Shown here piece by piece: positions 10,401 through 22,330 of a DNA stretch of 64,000 nt (its first letter is position 1; each line of letters begins with the position of its first letter). This stretch comes from Myotis daubentonii (lineage: Eukaryota > Chordata > Mammalia > Chiroptera > Vespertilionidae), in contig NC_081841.1 of assembly GCF_963259705.1 (NCBI RefSeq), positions 115,852,979-115,916,978 on the forward strand, written 5' to 3'. The translations under genes and the position numbers were made by a program. A model generated the notes under the pieces. The model made no database searches. It was not told where the DNA came from and saw only the letters and a list, made by a program, of their open reading frames with translations.

Positions 10401-10624
10401 TATAGTATATGAGGCCAGAGTAGAGTGTGGAGTTGACCTCCTTTTTTTTTTTTTTTTCTTTACTTTTTTTTTCAACATATAAACTTATCATTGTCTTCTT
10501 GCTCATTGTCCTCCTCTCTTGCTAGCCTGAATCTCAGAAAACACTGACCCTTGTTCCACAATGCTGATTTCTATTATATACCAGGGCCAGTCTGGGTTAG
10601 TCTCAGGAGGTTTGTGTCATCAAC
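10401..10624. other. Unassigned, with a poly-T tract
   Basis: It holds a T-rich run at about 10,440-10,472 and no recognisable gene. Confidence 0.5.
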
Positions 10625-10638
10625 AAGAACTGTGTTCA

Positions 10639-10859
10639 AGCCAGAACCAGTTTGGCTCAGTGGATAGAGCGTTGGCCTGCGAACTCAAGGGTCCTGGGTT
10701 CGATTCCGGTCAAGGGCATGTACCTTGGTTGCGGGCACATCCCCAGTGGGGGGGCGTGCAGGACGCAGCTGATCGATGTTTCTCTCTCATCAATGTTTCT
10801 GGCTCTCTATCCCTCTCCCTTCCTCTCTGTAAAAAATCAATAAAATATATTAAAAAAAA
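10639..10859 (+). mobile_element. VES SINE with target duplication
   Basis: A perfect 14-bp target duplication (AAGAACTGTGTTCA) lies at 10,625-10,638 and 10,860-10,873. The A-box region GTTTGGCTCAGTGGATAGAGC and B-box GGTTCGATTCC are well preserved, so this is a young copy. The 216-codon frame at 10,561-11,211 runs through it and is not a gene. Confidence 0.95.
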
Positions 10860-11221
10860 AAGAACTGTGTTCACATCTAAGGGTATTGTACCACAATGCA
10901 ATCACACCCTTTATTGCAAAATTCTGATATTAAGAGATGCAAGCACTAAGATAAGACCAGATAAAGTAATCTCGTACATACTACAAGTAATTTCACCATA
11001 TGTGAAAAAAGGATATATGTTTATAAATCTGAGCCTTATTTACTGGAAGCTGAAATGTCAGATAAAAATTTTATTCTTTCAGACACTTCATTCCTATCTG
11101 TGTAATTCTGGTGTAGATTTTGGTGTTCACAAGCTCACACTTCTCTGCATCTTATGCAGCATAACTTGTCTCTCTGCCCTGTATCCTGGTTGTACTATCT
11201 TTATTCTGTGATTTGTTTTTA

Positions 11222-11412
11222 GACTTAAAAAATATTATATTTATTGGTTTTGAGAGAGAGAGAGAGTAAAAGAAAGAGAGAAACATCTATTTGCTGTTCC
11301 ACTTATGTATGCATTCATTGGTTGTTTCTGTATATGCCCTGACCAGGGATTGAACCCACAACCTTGGTGCACTGGGACAATGCTCTAACCAACTGAGCTA
11401 CCCAGCCAGGGA
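11222..11412 (-). mobile_element. Older tRNA-derived SINE
   Basis: Read on the minus strand it starts CCCTGGCTGGGTAGCTCAG and has GGTTCAATCCCTGGTCAGGG, then a GA-rich tail. It is clearly diverged from the VES copies. Confidence 0.75.
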
Positions 11413-12428
11413 CAGAAAATTTAGATTTTTTTGAATTTATAATAGATTACCTCATTTTATCTCCTGAGAATTTGGGGAATGTTATGGGTAATGACATTTG
11501 TGATTCATAAAATTATCTTGCATAGTTCCTTAAGCATTTCTCCTATAAAATGAGGGTTTTTAAAAATTAGAATATATTAAAGGAGTTCCAAAGTTGGAAA
11601 AATAAAATCCATACTTTGTAAAAGTAAAATTTAGAGCATGACAAGGAAAAGTTTCAATCTGATCAAAAAATTTACAAACTATTATTCAAACATATTTAAA
11701 GCTTTGAAATTTGGTTAACTGAAGGAAATCTATTTGTAATTAAAAAAAAATAGTTCTTGAGGTGGAGATTCCAGAGTTGCTCTATTTTTCAGGTTTTTTT
11801 TGAGGTATCATGTGGTAATTATAGATAAGGCAAAGTAAAAACAGGTAAAATTGTTTTTACCAATACTTCAGTATCATTTGATCCAACTTATCCCTGCTGT
11901 TGTGGACTATCCCTGCTGTTGTGGGTTATTCATTGCAGCATTCTGTTTCTTCAGTTTCCTTTCATCTAGAAAAACACAACGTCAGTTATGCAATATTCTT
12001 GCTAAAAGTGCATAAGCTGAAATTTCTCATGAGGAAACATCAGACAAACTCAAATTGAAGGATATTTATAAAATAACTGACCTGTACTCCATAAATGACA
12101 ATGGCATAAAATGCAAAAACTGAGGAATAATTTTGTGACTTTTATATCAGTAAATTCTGTCCAATTTAACTAAATTTTGCTGTGTTTGGTAGTTCTATCA
12201 ATTCAGATCAACAGTTAACATTTATACTGCAGTGGTTGTATAATTTGACTGTGGTAGTAAGCTTACATATTGATAAGCTTTGTCCTTTATTATATTCAAG
12301 CAAAAAGGACTTAAAATAATATAATAGTTGATATAACTGAAATCAGAAGTACTTTTCATGAGTCTCTCAGTTATAATAAAGAAACCATGGTTAAGTAGAA
12401 AAACAAATTCAAACTGGCCATTATGATA
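11413..12428. other. Unassigned AT-rich sequence
   Basis: No domain or repeat recognised. A short duplication (TATCCCTGCTGTTGTGG) occurs at about 11,889-11,925. Confidence 0.5.
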
Positions 12429-12578
12429 TCTATAATAATAAAAGTGTAATATGCTAATTAGACCCAACATCCTTCCGGATGACCTTCCAGACGAAGTTGG
12501 GGCTGTGAGGGAAGTGGTGCTGGTAGCCGGGGGAAAGAAGGCCTACTCTTGCATGAATTTCGTGCATCGGGCCTCTAG
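12429..12578 (+). mobile_element. 150-bp mini-Helitron
   Basis: It begins TCTATAATAATAAAAGTG and ends with GCATGAATTTCGTGCAT, then CGGGCCTCTAG, between an A and a T. It keeps only the two termini and about 90 bp of filler, close to the minimum set of sequences for mobilisation. Confidence 0.88.
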
Positions 12579-12913
12579 TTTTAATAAAATAATTTAAAGA
12601 TATTCAGATATGTCTTAATACTATGAGTAAAACATTTAATTTTATTTTGTTAATTAACACAAAGTCACCGATTATAGAATTTATGATTTCTTCTAAAGAT
12701 ACTATAATACATTTTATTAGTAATCTTGAAAAAAAAGAACATGTCTTTTTAGTTTGTTTATAACCACTATGTCCAATATTTTAAAGGAAACAAATATTAA
12801 GATATTTGACCACAGAATTGAATACAAAATTCCTTTCCTATAAAACAAAGTCACTTTTTTGGATTAGTGCGGGGCGGGTGAGGGGGGTTGGGGAGAGTAA
12901 AAGACACAGTTTG

Positions 12914-13137
12914 GCCCTAACTGGTTTGGCTCAGTGGATAGAGTGTTGGCCTGCGGACTGAAGGGTCCCAGGTTCAATTCTGGTCAAGGGCACATACCTT
13001 GGTTGTGGGCACATCCCCAGTAGGGAGTGTGCAGGAGGCAGCTGAATTGATGTTTCTCTCTCATCAATGTTTCTAACTCTCTATCCCTCTCCCTTTCTCT
13101 CTGTAAAAAATCAATAAAATATATATATATTTTAAAA
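12914..13137 (+). mobile_element. VES SINE
   Basis: The start GCCCTAACTGGTTTGGCTCAG, B-box-like GGTTCAATTC and tail CAATAAAATATATATAT are all present. An AAAAGACACAG duplication flanks it at about 12,898-12,908 and in the sequence just after 13,132. Confidence 0.92.
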
Positions 13138-13271
13138 AGACACAGCTTGTGTCTCTGGCTATTATGTTCTTTTAACTTAAACATGCAGTGACTTTCTACT
13201 CCAGTGAGAGTGCCAGCGCCATGAGGAGGTTCCTGCTTTGTTAGTTGTGTGACTGAAAATGCAGGTTTGGC

Positions 13272-13587
13272 TGCCAGACAACAAAAGCCAAACTCATGAT
13301 ACAGGTGCTGATGCAAAAGGAAAAAACTTTATTCAGCAGCTGTGACCTTGAAGAATGGTGAACTCCTGTCTCAAAGATGAACCCCATTCTTGCTCAAGCC
13401 AATGGTTCTTATAGGAATAAGGAGGGGAGAAATTTTTTCTATCCAATGATCTTGATAGCTTTTGGTGCAGGAGAGTCTGCCCATTCATCATTCTAGCTTT
13501 TGGCATGCTCAGTGTAAAAACCTCCCTCTGAGCTAGCATGGCCAATGGGGGAGATTCCACAGTGCTCTCCAAGTGTTTATGATAACA
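13272..13587 (-). repeat. 3' LTR of the minus-strand class I provirus
   Basis: It aligns with 22,923-23,472: shared runs include ATACAGGTGCTGATGCAAAAG-like sequence, TTTATTC, GCTCAAGCC..GGTTCTTATAGG and CTAGCTTTTGG. The TG...CA ends fit 13,272 and 13,587. To the right, the minus strand reads GAAGTGGGGTA, a purine-rich tract where a 3' LTR should begin. The minus-strand AATAAA is at about 13,330. Confidence 0.8.
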
Positions 13588-14240
13588 ATACCCCACTTCA
13601 AAGCTCTTGATCCTTGTAATCTCACAAGGGTAAACAGAAGTCTCATCTTATTTAGTTTCTTCCTGCTGTCAAGGGGCATAGTCTTACCTAACCATGGTTC
13701 CAGAGAGCCTTATCTACCAAAAAAGAAAAGGGTCAAAATTAAGGGAAACCTTTACATGAGTGAGTAGGATAGCTATCTTTGGAAGGTGACATACTCAGTG
13801 TCTGGAGGATGGCACTGCTGAACAAGCAAAGCTAGTAAACTGCTTCATATTTCAAGAGGCAGTGCTGCAGATGGGCTCCCAAAGTGAGACCTATTGTGTA
13901 GACAAGCAATCAAGTATTTAGTGAGGGGTATGCCTAAAAGTGCAGGGGGAATTATAGAGGAATCAGAAAATGAAAAAACTAAAGGATTCCAATTATTTAA
14001 TTCAGAACAGGGCTTTGGGTGGCATTGCCAACAGTGGGATATGTTTGCAGAGAAAGCCACTGTCTGGGAAATGCGGACAAAGGTGTTATCAACCCAAACA
14101 TGGGCATAAAGTATAGCAATTGTAAAAAAGTAATAATAAAATAAAAAGTAACATTGTCACTTAGCTTTGGGAGATGCTGTTCTTTTCTGAAAGAGGAATT
14201 TTTAATCCTCAGGAGTTCAGGTCCAGTTTTCCCTTGCAGT
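13588..14240 (-). pseudogene. Env remnant of the class I provirus
   Basis: This is the region between integrase and the 3' LTR, where env belongs. The minus-strand frame at 14,060-13,845 contains NISHCWQCHPKP, a Cys-rich pattern like part of a gammaretroviral surface subunit. A hydrophobic stretch lies in the frame upstream. No fusion peptide, immunosuppressive-like segment or transmembrane anchor is readable, and frames are broken. Non-functional. Confidence 0.5.
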
Positions 14241-15110
14241 ATCAACAGCAGCAACAAGGTCTGAGTCCTCCTCCAGCAGCACCTGCTTTATCCACGTGTG
14301 GTGGATTCAAGGCTTGATTCCTATGAACTTTAGGGAAGAGTTGTTGTCAACAGGATGTCATAGGGACCAGTCCAATCCTTGGCTAACTGCTGTCCGGACC
14401 TTAAGTTTACCAGGTCTTTAGTAAGACTGAATCTCCCAGCTGGAATGGGTGTAAGGGTTTGTCAGAAAGGTAGATAGACCTCCAATTAGTACACTTGTGC
14501 GAAGTTGTTAGTGCTTGCCCTAACTATTGTACATATTGTTTGATTTTCTTTTTAATTCTCACTCAAGGAAGTGTTTTTAAATTAATTTTTAGAGAGAAGT
14601 ATCATTGTGAGAAAGGAACATCAATCTATTGCCTCCCACATGTGCCCTGAATGGGGATCAAACTCACAACCTAGGTTTGTGACATAACTAGGAATCATAC
14701 CTGCAATTTTTGGTGTATAGAATGATGCTCCTAACAACTGAGTAACCCAGCCAGGGCTTGTTAGATTTTTTATTTGTGTTATAAATCTAAAAAGGATGTT
14801 CATAAAACAGAAACTCCAATGGGTCTCCCATAAAGGCTTAATTTAAGACTGCTTTGGGATCCTACCCTAATCTAGAGTAAGGCAACAGGGGGTTCCTGGT
14901 CCCATTTCAAATGTATTTCCTGGAATATATTCACTAGTGTCTTCTTTATTGTGTGATTCATTTTCTCAGTCTTTTCCCTAGATTAGGGTGTCTAAGATGC
15001 ATGTAGTTTCCATTGAATCTGTACTGCCTGTCTTATCTTCTGGGAGATTTCTAAAGTGAACAATGGTCCATTGTTAGTTTGAATGCTGTAGGAGAGTTCA
15101 AACATAAGGA
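14241..15110 (-). pseudogene. Integrase, distal core and C-terminal domain (class I provirus)
   Basis: On the minus strand from 15,110 the translation shows TNNGPLFT (the second catalytic Asp position is Asn) and KTEKMNHTIKKTL. Further on come GDSVLL-like and KDWTGPYDI..WIHHTW-like stretches, typical of a gammaretroviral integrase C-terminal (GPY/F) domain, at about 14,450-14,250. Several stops and frameshifts and a SINE (14,577-14,757) break it. The N-terminal half lies at 18,888-19,210, beyond a 3.8-kb stack of insertions. Confidence 0.7.
14577..14757 (-). mobile_element. Old tRNA-derived SINE inside integrase
   Basis: The minus-strand start CCCTGGCTGGGTTACTCAG and a GA-rich tail identify it. 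Diverged. Confidence 0.65.
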
Positions 15111-15128
15111 TTATTATTATTATTATTA

Positions 15129-16158
15129 CTAGGGGCCCGGTGCACGAAATTCGTGCACTGGGTGTGTGTGTGTGGGGGGGGGGAGTGTCCCTCAGCCCAG
15201 CCTGCCCCCTCTCACATACTGGGAGCCCTCAGGCATTGACCTCCATCACCCTCCAATCGCAGGCCTGACGCCTCCGCCAGAGGTGTGAGGCTTGGACAGG
15301 GGACCCCCATCTCCCCCTGATCACTGGCTCTGGCCCCCGCCCAGGCCTGAGGCCTCTGGCCCAGGAATCATGCCTGGGCAGGGGACCCCCATCTCCCTCT
15401 GATCGCTTGCTCCACCCCCCGCCTAAGCCTGACGCCTGTGACCCAGGCTTCAGGCCTGGGCAAGGGGACCATCATATCCCCCCAATCCCCGGCTCCGCCC
15501 CCCGCCCAGGCCTGATGCCTCGGCCAGAGGAGTTGACCCTCATCACCCTCCGAACACCAATCACCGGATCGGCCTCTTGACCAGGCCTGAGGCCTCTGGC
15601 AGAGGTGTCAGGCCTGGGCAGGGGACCCCCAGCTCCCCGCGGTTGCAGGCTCCGCCCCTGCCCAGGCCTAACGCCTCTGGCCTAGGCGTCCGGCCCGGGC
15701 AGCGGGGACCCGCAGCTGCAGCGGCCCCGCAATCGTGGCCTCCGCTTTAGGCCCAGGCAAGGGACCCCTAGCTCCTGGGACTGCCAGCTTCGACCGTGCC
15801 CAGCTCCCATCGCTGGCTCCACCCCTACTTCCTGCTATCACTGGCCAGGGCGGAAAAGGCACGTGATTCTCCGATCATGGCTGGGGGGCAGGGCTAAGGC
15901 GGCCCTAGGGCCGCCTTTGCCCTGCCCCCCAGCTCTTAGCTCCCCACTGGGTATCTGATCACTGTCAGTGGCAGGGGGCTTCTTCCTGCTTTCCCTTTTG
16001 CCTCCCTGCATTGTGCCTACATATGCAAATTAACCGCCATCTTGTTGGCAGTTAACTGCCAATCATAGTTGGCAGTTAATTTGCATATAGCCCTGATTAG
16101 CCAATGAAAAGGGTATCGTCGTACGCCAATTACCATTTTTCTCTTTTATTAGATAGGA
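15129..16158 (-). mobile_element. 1-kb Helitron in the provirus integrase
   Basis: Minus-strand start TCCTATCTAATAAAAGAG; end GTGCACGAATTTCGTGCAC (a perfect palindrome), then CGGGCCCCTAG. The 5' region has TATGCAAATTAACTGCC and an inverted repeat around GGCAGTTAACTGCC. The body is GC-rich with repeated GGCCTGA blocks. No Rep or helicase. The same family occurs at 34,248 and 43,166. Confidence 0.93.
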
Positions 16159-16200
16159 TTATTATTATTATTATTTGTTGTTGTTGTTGTTGTTGTTAAA

Positions 16201-16445
16201 CCTCACATGAGAATATGTTTCCATCGATTTTTAGAGAGAGTGGAAAGGAGGGAGAGAGAGAAATATAAAGAGGGAAATAGAGAAACATCTATGGGAAAGA
16301 GACACATCAATTGGTTGCCTCCTTCACATGCCGCAACTGGAGTCAGGGTTCGAACCTGCAACCCAGGTATGTAGCTTTGACTGGGAATAGAACCTGTGAT
16401 CCTTTGGTACTTGGGCCAATGCTCTAACCACTTACCAAAACCGGA
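16201..16445 (-). mobile_element. tRNA-derived SINE
   Basis: In reverse it starts CCGGTTTTGGTAAGTGGTTAG, has GGTTCGAACCCTGACTCC and a GA-rich 3' half. A (TTG)n run at about 16,176-16,197 marks its left edge. Confidence 0.72.
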
Positions 16446-16455
16446 TAATTTTATT

Positions 16456-18887
16456 TATTATTTTTCCTTTTTTAATTAATTAATTTTTTAATTAAATCTT
16501 TATTGTTCAGATTATTACAGTTGTTCCTCTTTTTTCCCCCCATAGCTCCCCTCCACCCAGTTCCAACCCCACCCTCTACCCTTACTCACCCCTCCCACTG
16601 TCCTCACCCATAGGTGTACGATTTTTGTCCAGTCTCTTCCCGCACCCCTGACACCCCTTTCCCCCCCCGAGAATGGTCAGTCCACTCCCTTTCTATGCCC
16701 CTGATTCTATTATATTCACCAGTTTATTCTGTTAATCAGATTATTTATTCACTTGATTTTTAGTTTCACTTGTTGATAGATGTATATTTGTTGTTCATAA
16801 TTTGTATCTTTACCTTTTTCTTCTTCCTCTTCTTAAAGGATACCTTTCAGCATTTCATATAATCCTGGTTTGGTGGTGATGAACTCCTTTAGCTTTTCCT
16901 TATCTGTGAAGCTCTTTATCTGACCTTCTATTCTGAATGATAACTGCTGGATAAAGTAATCTTGGTTGTAGGTTCTTGGTATTCATCACTTTGAATATTT
17001 CTTGCCACTCTCTTCTGGCCTGCATAGTTTCTGTTGAGAAATCAGCTGACAGTCGTATGGGTACTCCCTTGTAGGTAAATGACTGTTTTTTCTCTTGCTG
17101 CTTTTAAGATTCTCTCTTTGTCTTTTGCTCTTGGCATTTTAATTATGATGTGTCTTGGTGTGGTCCTCTTTGAATTCCTTTTGTTTGGGGTTCTCTGCGC
17201 TTCCTGGACTTGTAAGTCTATTTCTTTGACCAGGTAGGGGAAGTTTTCTGTCATTATTTCTTCAAATAGGTTTTCAATATCTTTCTCGCTCTCTTCTTCT
17301 GGCACTCACATAATTCGGATGTTGATACACTTGAAGTTGTCCCAGAGGCTCCTTACACTATCTTCATATTTTTGGATTCTTTTTTCTTTTTGTTTTTCCG
17401 GTTGGGTATTTTTTGCTTCTTCCTGTTTCAAATCTTTGACTTGATTCTTGCGATCCTCTAGTCTGCTGTTGTATAATATTCTTTATTTCAGTCAGTGTAT
17501 GCTTAATTTCTAGTTTGTCCTTTTTCATAACCTCGAGGCTATCACTAGATTTCTTGAGGGTCTCACTAAATTTATCAGCTGTCTCACTAGACTTATTGAG
17601 CGTCTTACTGAATTTTTCAGTGGTTTCTAGAAAATTCTTGAAAAACCTTATAAGTGTGGTTTTGAACTCTATATCCAGTAGTTTGCCTTCCTCCATTACT
17701 GTCATTTGTGACCTGTTTCTGTGTCTCCACATTTTTTATGCTTCCCTGTGTTGATAGAGTGGCTTTGTGTGCTAGGTGTCCTATAGAGCACAGTGGCTCA
17801 GCCTCCCCAATTACCTGAGGTGGACACTCTTGGTGCACCCCTTTGTGGGTTTTGTGCACAGTCTTGTTGTAGTTAAGCCTTGATTGTTGTAGGTATCACT
17901 GGGAGGAATTGACCTCCAGGCCAATTGGCTGTGAGAATCAGCTTTGTCTGCAGTGGGAGAACTTCTGTGCTGGAGACACCCTTCTAGGGCAAGACTTGCT
18001 TCAGTGGGGCTTTGGTGTTCACTGAGTCTGCCCCCTGAGCATATCCCTTATGGATCTGAGGAGTTGTAATCTGGATGGTCCCACTCTGACCACTGGGTAC
18101 CCTGGCTCTTGAATCTCTAAGGAGGTGCTAATTTAGCCTCTTCCTGAGGCTATCCAGCAGGAGCTATGGAGAGATCTGCAGATTCCTCTTCTTTGTTTGG
18201 GATTTGGAGGTGCCCAGATGAGGCCCAGCTGTGAAGCAATGCAAGCTGCTGTGGGGCCTTGGGCCTTCCTTTGGAAGTTCTGGGTCTCTCTGACCCAGCT
18301 GCAATTTTTTAGGTAATTTTCAGATTGCAAAGGGCCAGGCCTTTCATATGCAAAAGCCTCTGCTAGCACTTGGGTGGTGCGTGGTCTCAGGGGATCAACA
18401 GCGTGGAGTAAACAGCTATGGCTGCTCCTCAGTCCTACCTTAAGAGGTCCCGCATCTCAGTGTCCCGGTAATCACCACAAGCACCTCTGAGAGAAAGCCG
18501 CCCTTGAGTTCTGACTGCTGCCAGACAGTCCGGTTTCTCCCTGTATGAGTCTGGGTCCCCAGAGACTTGCCCGAAATTGGAGTTCAGAGCAGCCAGGAGC
18601 TTGAGACTCCCTCCCGATTTTAAAAGACAGCTGTGTCCTCAGTTGCTGGCCCTTTCCACATGCGCCTCTGTACCTCTGCACTTCACTTCCACACTGCACC
18701 TCCTCTGAGTCTCAGTGTGCTTTTCTCTTTCCTTCTAGTTGTAGAATTTCCACTCAGCCAGCCTTTCTGTGGTTCTGGATGATGTCTGTTTTGTCTTTTA
18801 GTTGTATTTTTGAAGTAGTTGTTCGAGGCAGCAATTTCCAGTGTTTACCTATGCCACCATCTTGGTTTTTCCAACACCAGATTATTT
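16456..18887 (-). mobile_element. Half-L1 (HAL1-like) copy B, older and longer
   Basis: Minus-strand layout: AACCAAGATGGTGGCAT near the 5' end (18,872 and on), a 5'UTR of about 1.1 kb, ORF1 (17,732-16,833), a 3'UTR, AATAATCTGAACAATAAAG and poly-A. ORF2 is absent. The 5'UTR is about 450 bp longer than in A, C and D and matches copy E. Possible imperfect duplication: GATAATTTTATTT left and GATTATTTTATTG right. Inserted into the integrase of the class I provirus. Confidence 0.85.
16833..17732 (-). pseudogene. HAL1 copy B ORF1, broken
   Basis: It starts at an ATG (17,732). The open coiled coil runs to 17,364 with heptads such as KFSKTLNKSSETADKFSETL. A frameshift/stop near 17,360-17,305 precedes PEEESEKDIENLFEEIMTE and LQVQEAQRTPNKRNSKRTT (17,305-17,042); the C-terminal part follows in broken frame. 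Same architecture as copy C, with the extra 14-residue coiled-coil block. Confidence 0.82.
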
Positions 18888-19210
18888 TATTGAGTAGAAG
18901 TTTTGTTACTTCAGTTGCCTTCTCAGTTCTACTGGGGTATGTCTCTAGCCATCTAGAAAAGGTGTCTACAAAGACTAATAAAAATGTAAAGTTTCCTATT
19001 GTTTTAGGCATCTGTGTAAAGTCAACTTGCCAGTCCTCAAATAGGCATATCCCTTTATATTATACTCCTGTTGGGGCACGCTCTCTCTTAGGATTGTTTT
19101 TGGTGCATAACTGATATTCTTGGATAAACTTCTGAACGGTCTTTGAAAATGATGGTTCTTCAAATGTGGTCTAATGAGGTCTATTAAAGCATCTGCCACA
19201 CAATGGGTCT
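18888..19210 (-). pseudogene. Integrase, N-terminal part and first half of the core (class I provirus)
   Basis: Minus-strand frames at 19,199-18,996 and 19,011-18,888 hold ADALIDLIRPH..HHF and FTFLLVFVDTFSRWLETYPSRTEKA. The latter is the integrase segment after the first catalytic Asp (VFVDTFSRW-type). The reading stops at 18,888 where HAL1 copy B enters and resumes beyond the insertions near 15,110. Confidence 0.75.
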
Positions 19211-20880
19211 CTTCATATAGTTATTTGAGGTTGGGATATACTAGAGCTTCAAGGAGTAAGATCAAGCATGTATTGATCTTCCATATATAATTAGGGTCAG
19301 GGTTATAGAATCCCCATTAATGTGCCTGTTCCTAAACTCATTCTGTTAAATGGGGTTTAAATTCTGACAAGTCAGGTGGGGAATTAAAGCCTATAGAAGT
19401 GGTGGCCCACAGGCTGCTTGTCCTGCTGTTTTAGCTTAGTTTCCCTGGCTTGTTTGGGAACCATCCTTCTTCTGTCCTAGGCAATGCATTATGGCAATTT
19501 GGTTTGGTAGATTCACTGTCTCTAGCAATTTTTAAATCTCTTTTGCACGTTTAATATCCTCATTCTTGAGGTTAAGAGCCCTCTTTCTTCCCATATTGAC
19601 CCAGTGGCATGGATTATCATGAAGGCATATTTAAAGTCAATGTAGATGTTAACATTCTTTTCCTGAGATAATTCTAAGGCTCTGGTGGGGGCTATCAGTT
19701 CAGCTTTTTGTGCTGAAGTTGGGTTTCTATTACCTTGTCTATTGTCTACTGGATACCTGGATCATTGTTGACCATTCTCTATGAAGTTGCTCCCATCTGT
19801 ATATAATCCTCAGTAAGGTTTTGTCAGTAGCTGGTCTAATAGATCCAGTCTTCTGGAATAAATTTGTCAGCGATTTCTAAGCAATCCTGTTGCAGATCTC
19901 AACTTCTTATGAGTCTGGAAGAAGGGTGGCCAAGTTTAAGGTAGTAGTGGTTATAAGGTAACATTTGGGTTGTCTAATAAAATGGCCTGGTATATATCTG
20001 TGTGCCCTGCCATCAGCCAATACCCTCTTTTCTATTTAATATCTTTAAAACTTGATGGTGGGGGAGAGGTCAGTGGGGAGGGAAAGGAGACTCATGTAAT
20101 ACTTTAAACAATAAAGAATTTTTAAAAAATTATATAGTACAAATACCATAGTAGATTGCCCCAGAGTGAATTTCTCTTTTCCTGTAAGATATCATATGTA
20201 GCTGTTATTGCCTGGAAGCATGGTGGCCATCCATTTGTTGTGTGGTTATTTGTTTGAGAGATAGACTATGGGTTGAGGGATATTTCCCAGAGTCTGTGTT
20301 AGTACTCCAAGTTCAATTCGTCATTTTTCATGAATGTATACTTTGAAATTTTTTTGTAAATTGGGTAATCCTAGTGCAGGAGCCAAAACTACATTTTACT
20401 TCAAGGTGTCAAATGCCCTCTGACAGTCTCTTTTTCATGCCAGGATTCAGAATCTAGTCCTGTCAAAGAACTATACAATGGTTTCACTATAAGTGCAAAG
20501 TTTGGAATACGAATTCAGCAAAATCCTGTAATCCCTAAGAATCCACAAAAATGCCTCTGGTTCTCCTGGATTTTTATTGTGGTGATACCTTGTTTTTGAT
20601 CAGCCATCAAGCACCTAGTATCCTGTTTCAGTTGTAATCCAAGGTATGCCACCTCCAGGTTTCAAATCTGGGCCCTGTGATGTAATGCATCATATCCTCT
20701 TTTTGCCAAATGATTCAAGACTGTGATGGTGTTAAGCAAACAGTCTTCATATGTATTGCTAGCCATTAATGCAACTACAAAAAAGGTCAATTAGCTTGTT
20801 TCCCACTGTCAATTGTATCCAGGAATTTTGTGGGAGAAATAATATCTAGGGGAGTTCCTGGGTCTCCTCCTTTATCATCA
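19211..20880 (-). pseudogene. Reverse transcriptase / RNase H remnant (class I provirus)
   Basis: On the minus strand, near 20,770, the translation shows a degraded active-site region (ALMAS followed by NTYEDCLLNT). Then come AKRGYDALHHRAQI, GLQLKQDTRC, FLGITGFC and RIPNFALIVKPLY, typical of the thumb and connection. An RNase H stretch lies at about 19,800-19,600 (AQKAELIAPTRALELS; NIYIDFKYAF). Protease and the RT fingers seem deleted between nucleocapsid and this point. Many stops. Confidence 0.7.
20045..20135 (+). repeat. L1 3'-end fragment in the provirus
   Basis: GGGGAGAGGTCAGTGGGGAG followed by TGTAATACTTTAAACAATAAAG and an A-rich tail matches the end of the L1 copies at 53,440 and 31,200. 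This is a very short 5'-truncated insertion. Confidence 0.65.
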
Positions 20881-22330
20881 AGCTTGTCATTTCTATCATT
20901 TTATGTTTATTTTTGAGTTCCAGAGAGTCCTTTCTCCAATGGCCTTCCTCTTTGCAATAGGCACATTGATTGGTACTTAGTGGGTCTTTCCCTTTTTTTT
21001 TGGATTCAACCTATCCTCTGTCTTCCCTGTTTCTAAAAAAAAATGGTGGCCAGCTTTAATTTCCTTGTTTCCTGGACATGGTAAACTACAAAGCCTATAT
21101 CCACCAGCTGGGAGGAATTCATTACCAACACCTCATCTAAACATTGGAGCTTTTTTTCTGATACCCAGGGCACTTTTCCTAATAAAAGTCACGTTTACCA
21201 TCCAACATTTTCTGGTGCCTATGGACCAGTATCAGTGTGCTTTCAATAGACCTGATAGATTCCTTCTAAAAGTTTAGAAGGATCCTCATTTGGTTTCTGT
21301 TGAATAGCTTATATCATACTCAGGTTCTTTTATTTAAACACCCCTTTCTTAAGCTCCTTCTAATATGCACCTTTTATAATGTTCTATGGAGGCTAGCTCT
21401 CCACCATTCAGGTCCCAGTTGGGCTCTGTCAAGGGAATTGCCCAGCTGAGTTGGGGGTCCCATTGGAATTCTTCTGGTGAAGTCAATGAACCTCTTCACT
21501 AGCCTTATCTATAACTAGCCACCTTTCGTCTGCCATTAGCAGAAAGTTAAGGAGAGCCTGTACATCTGCCTAGTTTCAATGTTGAGTGGCAAAATGGAGG
21601 TGATAAGGTCTGACATTTTCTGAGGATCCTTCCTATATGGGGGATGGGATTCTTCCAATTCAGTAAATCTGAAGTGGTAAATGGAATGTGGGTCCAGTAG
21701 TGGCCAGAAGGCTGGCATTCCTGGTTTACTTCTCCTATAAGGTATTGCCTCAAAGGGAGCTGTCCAGATTGAGATAGGGATGCTCCATTGCCACATTGGG
21801 TACCCTGCCAGGTCTTCAACAGGGAGACCATTCCTTCCTCATATAGGGATGGGCTTATTGCCCCTCTGGGCCCTATTTCAGGGTAATCTAGCAGCAGGGG
21901 AGGGGACGTGGTGGAGGAAGTATTCTTGCTGTTAACCCTGAATCCACTTGGTTCAGGGAATTAAAGAGACTCATCTCCTCATTTTATTTCTCTTCCTCTG
22001 TCTTACTATCAGGGAGGGATATTGAAGCTAATTCCCTTCTTTGCATCATTAGGTTGTTCCCTTTCTTTGTCAAACCCTTATTGTGTAAAGATATAAATGC
22101 CTGGACATAAGGGATTTTACTCAATTTCCCTGACTGTTGACAAAATAATTCAATTGTATGATGTTGTAGTAATTTAGGGAACCCGTTAGGGGCCCTTTTC
22201 CCTCATAGTCTGAAGTATACATACGCCAAGCAGTGTTATAATAGAAAACCAATTCCTTTTTAGTCATTGGATCATAGCTATACATGGACAATCTGCTAAA
22301 ATTCTGCCCAGAGGGCTCCCTCAGGTGTTA
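20881..22330 (-). pseudogene. Gag remnant (class I provirus)
   Basis: A nucleocapsid zinc knuckle is readable on the minus strand at about 20,975-20,915: QCAYCKEEGHWRKDS, with the last Cys replaced by Ser. A capsid segment at about 21,796-21,536 includes PFTTSDLLNWK-like and DPQKMSDLITSIL stretches in two frames. Order and residues fit gammaretroviral gag. Broken by frameshifts and stops. Confidence 0.72.

Noticed and set aside
10561..11211. 216-codon frame
   Set aside because: It runs through a young VES SINE; no domain and no splice or promoter context.
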